A stretch of DNA of 23,592 nucleotides, taken from positions 195,365 to 218,956 of the forward strand of contig MNCI01015740.1 in assembly GCA_015680685.1 (NCBI GenBank). The letters are read 5' to 3'. The translations under genes were made by a program, and so were the position numbers. Positions 20,118 to 23,592 of this stretch are shown in pieces (within the stretch, counting starts at the first letter, position 1; every line of letters begins with the position of its first letter). The DNA comes from Gnetum montanum (lineage: Eukaryota > Streptophyta > Gnetopsida > Gnetales > Gnetaceae). The notes under the pieces were generated by a model. It searched no databases. It saw only the letters and a program-made list of their open reading frames with translations, and was not told where the DNA came from.

Positions 20118-20355
20118 GTAAGTTACATCATGCAAGCCATAAACGTTTGGTAGTCAATAATTAAAATAACATTAAATTACTCATCCCAAGTGGATCAACC
20201 TTGACAAAAAAACTTTAGTGACCAATAATTAAAATAATATTCCTAATTAAGATTACAAAAAAGCCTAACTATAACCTGATCTAACAAGAAAGGTATCAAA
20301 AGAAATTATGGTTATAAAGCAAAAAGCTAATCTTGAGTTACATTTGTGATCACAA
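20118..20355 (+). other. Leader intron of element B ORF3 (probable)
   Basis: ATGAAAG/GTAAGTTAC at 20111-20126 is a consensus plant 5' splice site. The right end is placed before the ORF3 start ATGG at 20356. There the sequence TGATCACAA aligns base for base with E1's acceptor TGATTGCAG, the AG having become AA, so the acceptor looks destroyed by G-to-A change. The interval (238 bp) is AT-rich as expected for a plant intron. Confidence 0.45.
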
Positions 20356-21519
20356 ATGGTGCTAAAGAGAGGACTACAAGAAAGATGGCCTTCTTAGCCC
20401 AAGGAGAAGTAGCCATGAGGAGAAAGGGGCCAATAACAGCAACCACAACAACCTCAAGAGCAAGCAACCAAAGAAACACATGTGATGGGGCCTCTTCAAG
20501 AGGATCCCAAGGTGGAATTTTTCCAATAGATTTCCACCATAGAGACTAGCTAGTCCAAGCAAAATGAAGCTCCCAGGTCAAGGCCTAATCTTGAAGTCAC
20601 CCTCATGAAGACCTACCTAGAGAAAATCTAAAACAAGGAGATTGAAAGTTCTATTCTTCAAGAATTAAACTTTGGATCCTTCTAGGAGTTGGTGTCAAAA
20701 GATATCTACAGCTAATATCAAGGGTCTCCCATATGGTCCATTTTCTCCACAAGTGGAAAATGGTGCTTGGGATAGACTTATCTCTTCTAGAATAACCAAT
20801 AGGGAAAGACATCTATAAAGATCAAACATATCACAATCCCCTACTTGGTTGAAGCCATCACGGAGGTCCTTGGTTTGCCTGACATCGAGGTAAATTTGAT
20901 AGAGATTCTATGTAGACCTTGAAGCCAAAAAGGAATGGATCCAACATTGCTATATGGAGGACTGTAAGAACTATGGTGCACTCACCAAGGTGAAACTAGC
21001 AAACTTCAAGATTTTGGCCTATAACCTGAATCCAACGGTGAGGCCAAGCAAGGTAACTACCTTCTTTGCCTATGTGTGCACTACTTTGAGTGGAAATTTC
21101 CCTATTAACCTTCCCAAACTAATCTACCTAGAGATAGAGAAGCATTTCAAGGATAACAAAAAGGTAAGGAAGATGCTTTTCTTTCTATGTGTGAACCACT
21201 TTGAGTGGAAAATTCCCTATTACTCCCTAACTAATATAGCTAAAGATAGAGAAGAATTTCAAGAAGAATAAGAAGGTAAGGAAGATGCTTTTCTTTTTGT
21301 GTTTGATCAGAAAATATGCAAGAGGAGGACATAGCATGCTATGCCAATGATGTGGTTTGTCATGCTCCTACCACATCATGGTAAGAGATGATGTAGGATA
21401 AGGCAGCAACCAAGCTACAAGAAGAGGAGAGGCCATCTTTGCCACCAATTGCAATACCAAAGACCATACCAGAAGCACTTGTAGTTGTAAAAAGGCTCCA
21501 AAAACTCCGTGAGTAGTAG
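20356..21519 (+). pseudogene. ORF3 of element B, decayed and interrupted
   Basis: Homologue of the E1 ORF at 999-3785. From ATG 20356, frames give ELNFGSF then GSPIWSIF (E1: ELNFESF, GSPFRPVL), TYLF (same in E1), VEAITEVLGLP (E1: AQAISEVLNLP), FKILAYNLNPT (E1: FKIRTYHLFPT), NLPKLIYLEIEKHFKDNKKVRKM (E1: NLPHLYLTEILRRFEERKTGKM). Many stops and frame changes. The open part 20954-21271 starts within the domain. A 115-bp tandem duplication lies at 21071-21300. The Pro/Gln linker, coiled coil and 3' LTR are absent because another block starts at 21520. Confidence 0.7.
21071..21300 (+). repeat. 115-bp tandem duplication within ORF3 of element B
   Basis: Unit one starts at 21071 with TATGTGTGCACTACTTTGAG, unit two at 21186 with TATGTGTGAACCACTTTGAG. 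Both end with GGTAAGGAAGATGCTTTTCT. E1's ORF3 has a single copy. Because 115 is not a multiple of three, the duplication shifts the frame. Confidence 0.75.
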
Positions 21520-22799
21520 TGTTGATGCGTAAATTTTGGACACGCCGCCAACACCTGTGAAAACTCGTTTTAGGAGACAATTGCCTAGGGAGCCTCCTGT
21601 ATGGGTACGGAAACCCGGGAATAGTCTCAGCTGGAAAGGGCTATGTGACAGAACAATAATAACAATATCTTAAACAAAACTTAAATTTGATTTAATATTT
21701 AAATATTTGAAACTTAAAATAATTTGCACAATTTATAACATGATAAATAATTCAAAAATTCAACTTTCATATGTCCCGTTGTTGCTGCCTTTGTGGCACA
21801 TGCAACAACTACTTGGGAGATACGAGGACTGCTCGCTACCGAACCCCAGAGAACCTACAACTGACGGAAGACCTAAAACCTGGTAAAATCGGAAAACTGC
21901 CACCAGAATCTACCTCTACCTGCAACAAAGCCGAACCTTTAAAGGATTTTAGCTCCAATACCTTTCTACGGCTAAAATGAACAAAAACGCCTAACAGAAC
22001 TTAATCATGCATCCCAAGTTCCCAGCATATAATGTCACGGCAATGTCACAATAATATAACTGTAATACCTTTCTAGCATGAAAATAGCCTAAAGGGAATT
22101 CCCAAAACTTGAAATTTTAAGCAGATTAAACGACCAAATTTCAAGCATGCAGCTGAACCCTCAAAGACCTTCCCCCAAAATCAGACAGAAAACAAACCAA
22201 GTAGACCAACAACCAAGAATATCACCAAAACCCTGCCGTAATCATCCAATTCTACTGCTTAATCCACGGAAAGAAACCACGACAACAACGCCACCGCAAA
22301 GAATAAGCAAAATACCTTACCAAGAAAAGAACTTATTTGGTAAGCAAGCAATGGCGTAAGAAAAGGGAAATCAATGTGAGATTGCAGAGAAGTTCCCAGG
22401 AAGAAAAAAAATGGGAGGAATTAAGGGGAATCGCTGCAGCAGAAAAATTGTCAGTGGATGAATGATTCATGCACGGAAAGAAGAACAAGAAGTCAAGGCA
22501 GGAGCAAGCACATATCTATATATGGATTGTTGAATTTGCCAAACACAATTTGAGTCCACGATCGATCTCAAGACTAAAAAATTCTTGGTCACACATGCAC
22601 AATTTGTCGAAAACAGAAACCAACTACGAAGAACAAAAACCCAGACACACACACATGCGCGCATGCAGAGAGCGCAACAGCAGCAACACCAAATCCAAAT
22701 GGAGGCACCAAAATCACGGGATTAGAAAATTCGCGTCGCCATGTGGGGGATATTTTTTAGAGGTGGAGGCGGAGACGGAAGTTCTAAGCACGCAGAGCT

Positions 22800-22975
22800 A
22801 CCCTGAACCAGAGGCGAAGGGTCAGATCTGCAACGATCCAGGCTAGAACTACGCTGATCCAGCTGCAAAGGACCGGATCTTCCCTCAGCAGGGCCGGAAC
22901 TGCCAGATCTGCGCTGAGCAGGGCTAGATCTGCCCAAGGAGGACCAAAATTGGTATGAGCAGGGCCGAATCTACC
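22800..22975 (-). repeat. Imperfect GC-rich repeat cluster
   Basis: On the plus strand AGCAGGGC recurs at 22887, 22917 and 22958, and AGATCTG-type words recur at about 22827, 22904 and 22926, with GGATC/CGGATCT variants between. Spacing of the first series is 30 and 41 bp. The small open frames on both strands here (22469-22846 plus, 22722-22937 minus) owe their openness largely to this composition. Confidence 0.55.
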
Positions 22976-23042
22976 TACGAGAGAAGTCTCCGAAGAAAAT
23001 CTGCCCCTCCCCCTCTAGCAATCAACATGCACCCTTCCCCAG

Positions 23043-23048
23043 TTTATA
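23043..23048 (-). promoter_or_regulatory. TATA box of the LTR-like block
   Basis: The minus strand reads GCCGCTATAAACTGGGG, a GC-flanked TATA box 380 bp from the proposed LTR start. Transcription would run leftward through the GC-rich repeat cluster. Confidence 0.4.
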
Positions 23049-23426
23049 GCGGCGACCCTGCAGGAGAAAGGAGAAAACCTAACCCTAAATTGTTGGCCAC
23101 CTTTCCCACGTAAACCACCTAAAAATAAAAACCCAAGAGAATAAGCTTTAAGTTTATATTTTATTTTATTTTAAAAGGCACATTGGTCGGTCCACAGTCC
23201 TTTTATTTTTATTTTTAATTTTTAGGGGTGGGTGATGTCCCGTTGCTCATGATTTATGTATTAATTTAACCCGGATTCCTTTTCTACTTTAAAATTATTA
23301 TTCTTTGGTTTTAAATGAAAATTTTATTGCATCGATGGACCCTCTGAATCTACTATACACTTAAATAAGGACATGTACCTGTTGATCAAGGCCCTATGCC
23401 TAGCATGGGTGAGGTTGGCCTCAACA

Positions 23427-23592
23427 CTTAGCCCCCAAACTATAGATTGCATGCAAGTGTAAGGACTAGAAAATTTTAAATGAAAATGCAAATGGTGGGG
23501 AAAACAAAACAGCATAAAACAAGAAATGCAAACTTGAAAATAAACTATAATGTTCTAAACATGATCAAAATAACCAAATAATCAAAAGAGAC
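23427..23592. other. Unassigned flank
   Basis: This AT-rich sequence has no gene and no visible match to E1 ORF3, so it is not clearly the continuation of element B. It begins CTTAGCCCCCAAACTAT. Confidence 0.4.

Larger units (their letters stand above)
13691..21519 (+). mobile_element. Element B: decayed Athila/Tat-like retrotransposon with third ORF, 5' end removed by element A
   Basis: Plus-strand order: gag from mid-protein, protease, RT, RNase H, integrase, spacer, internal TATA box, leader with splice donor, and the first part of ORF3. It begins inside gag where element A's LTR ends, so its LTR and gag N-terminus should lie left of the window beyond A. It ends at 21519 in ORF3, where an unrelated LTR-like block starts. 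It is the most decayed of the elements and so probably the oldest, in agreement with the nesting. Confidence 0.75.
21520..23426 (-). repeat. LTR-like block, probably a solo LTR of another retrotransposon family
   Basis: Read on the minus strand the block starts TGTTGAGGCC (23426) and ends GCATCAACA (21520), giving a six-base terminal inverted repeat TGTTGA/TCAACA. A TATA box (TATAAA, 23043-23048) and a GC-rich, repeat-bearing stretch follow on the minus strand, as in an LTR U3-R. Base composition differs sharply from element B, with more CpG and few decay signs. Flanking five bases (AGTAG left, CTTAG right) do not match, so the borders are not confirmed. A plant gene promoter with a long 5' leader is the alternative. 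Confidence 0.4.

Noticed and set aside
22469-22846. 125-codon protein on the plus strand
   Set aside because: No recognisable domain, biased composition, and it overlaps the repeat cluster and the antisense leader of the LTR-like block.
21515-23431. Target-site duplication around the LTR-like block
   Set aside because: AGTAG and CTTAG do not match; the borders stay tentative.

Overview
This is nuclear DNA of a land plant, most likely a repeat-rich seed plant. The evidence is Athila/Tat-type Ty3/gypsy retrotransposons (aspartic protease of the DLGS/DSGS type, RT with an MPFGLC-type motif, a primer site matching plant tRNA-Asp) carrying heavy C-to-T decay. I guess a gymnosperm or another large genome from the amount and age of the decay, but the sequence does not prove it. 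I see no ordinary host gene, no rRNA or tRNA gene and nothing bacterial. Almost all of the window is nested retrotransposons.

Layout. (1) 1-4930, plus strand: the 3' part of element E1. It holds the spacer downstream of pol, an internal promoter (441-530), a probable leader intron, a third open reading frame (ORF3, 999-3785, three in-frame stops), a polypurine tract and a 3' LTR (3957-4930). E1 is the youngest element: it keeps CpG and a 746-codon open stretch. (2) 4931-13690, minus strand: element A, with 5' LTR (12804-13690), tRNA-Asp primer site, then decayed gag, protease, RT, RNase H, integrase and spacer. Its 3' end is cut off by E1. (3) 13691-21519, plus strand: element B, same family as A, with decayed gag (N-terminal part missing), protease, RT, RNase H, integrase, spacer, an internal TATA box, a splice donor and the first part of a decayed ORF3. 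(4) 21520-23426: probably a solo LTR of another family on the minus strand, placed in B's ORF3. (5) 23427-23592: unassigned.

History read from the junctions: B is oldest. A inserted antisense into B's gag, because A's LTR terminus abuts B's gag reading frame at 13690/13691. E1 then inserted into the spacer of A.

The most interesting point is the organisation shared by E1 and B. After pol there is a conserved spacer, then an internal TATA promoter, then a leader that appears to be spliced, then ORF3. ORF3 resembles the putative plant transposon protein domain fused to a long coiled coil, with no visible signal peptide or membrane segment. In E1 the internal promoter carries the same GTAC-centred palindrome array as the LTR promoter. 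This suggests a retrotransposon with a second, LTR-like promoter serving an accessory gene, analogous in layout to the internal promoter of foamy viruses.
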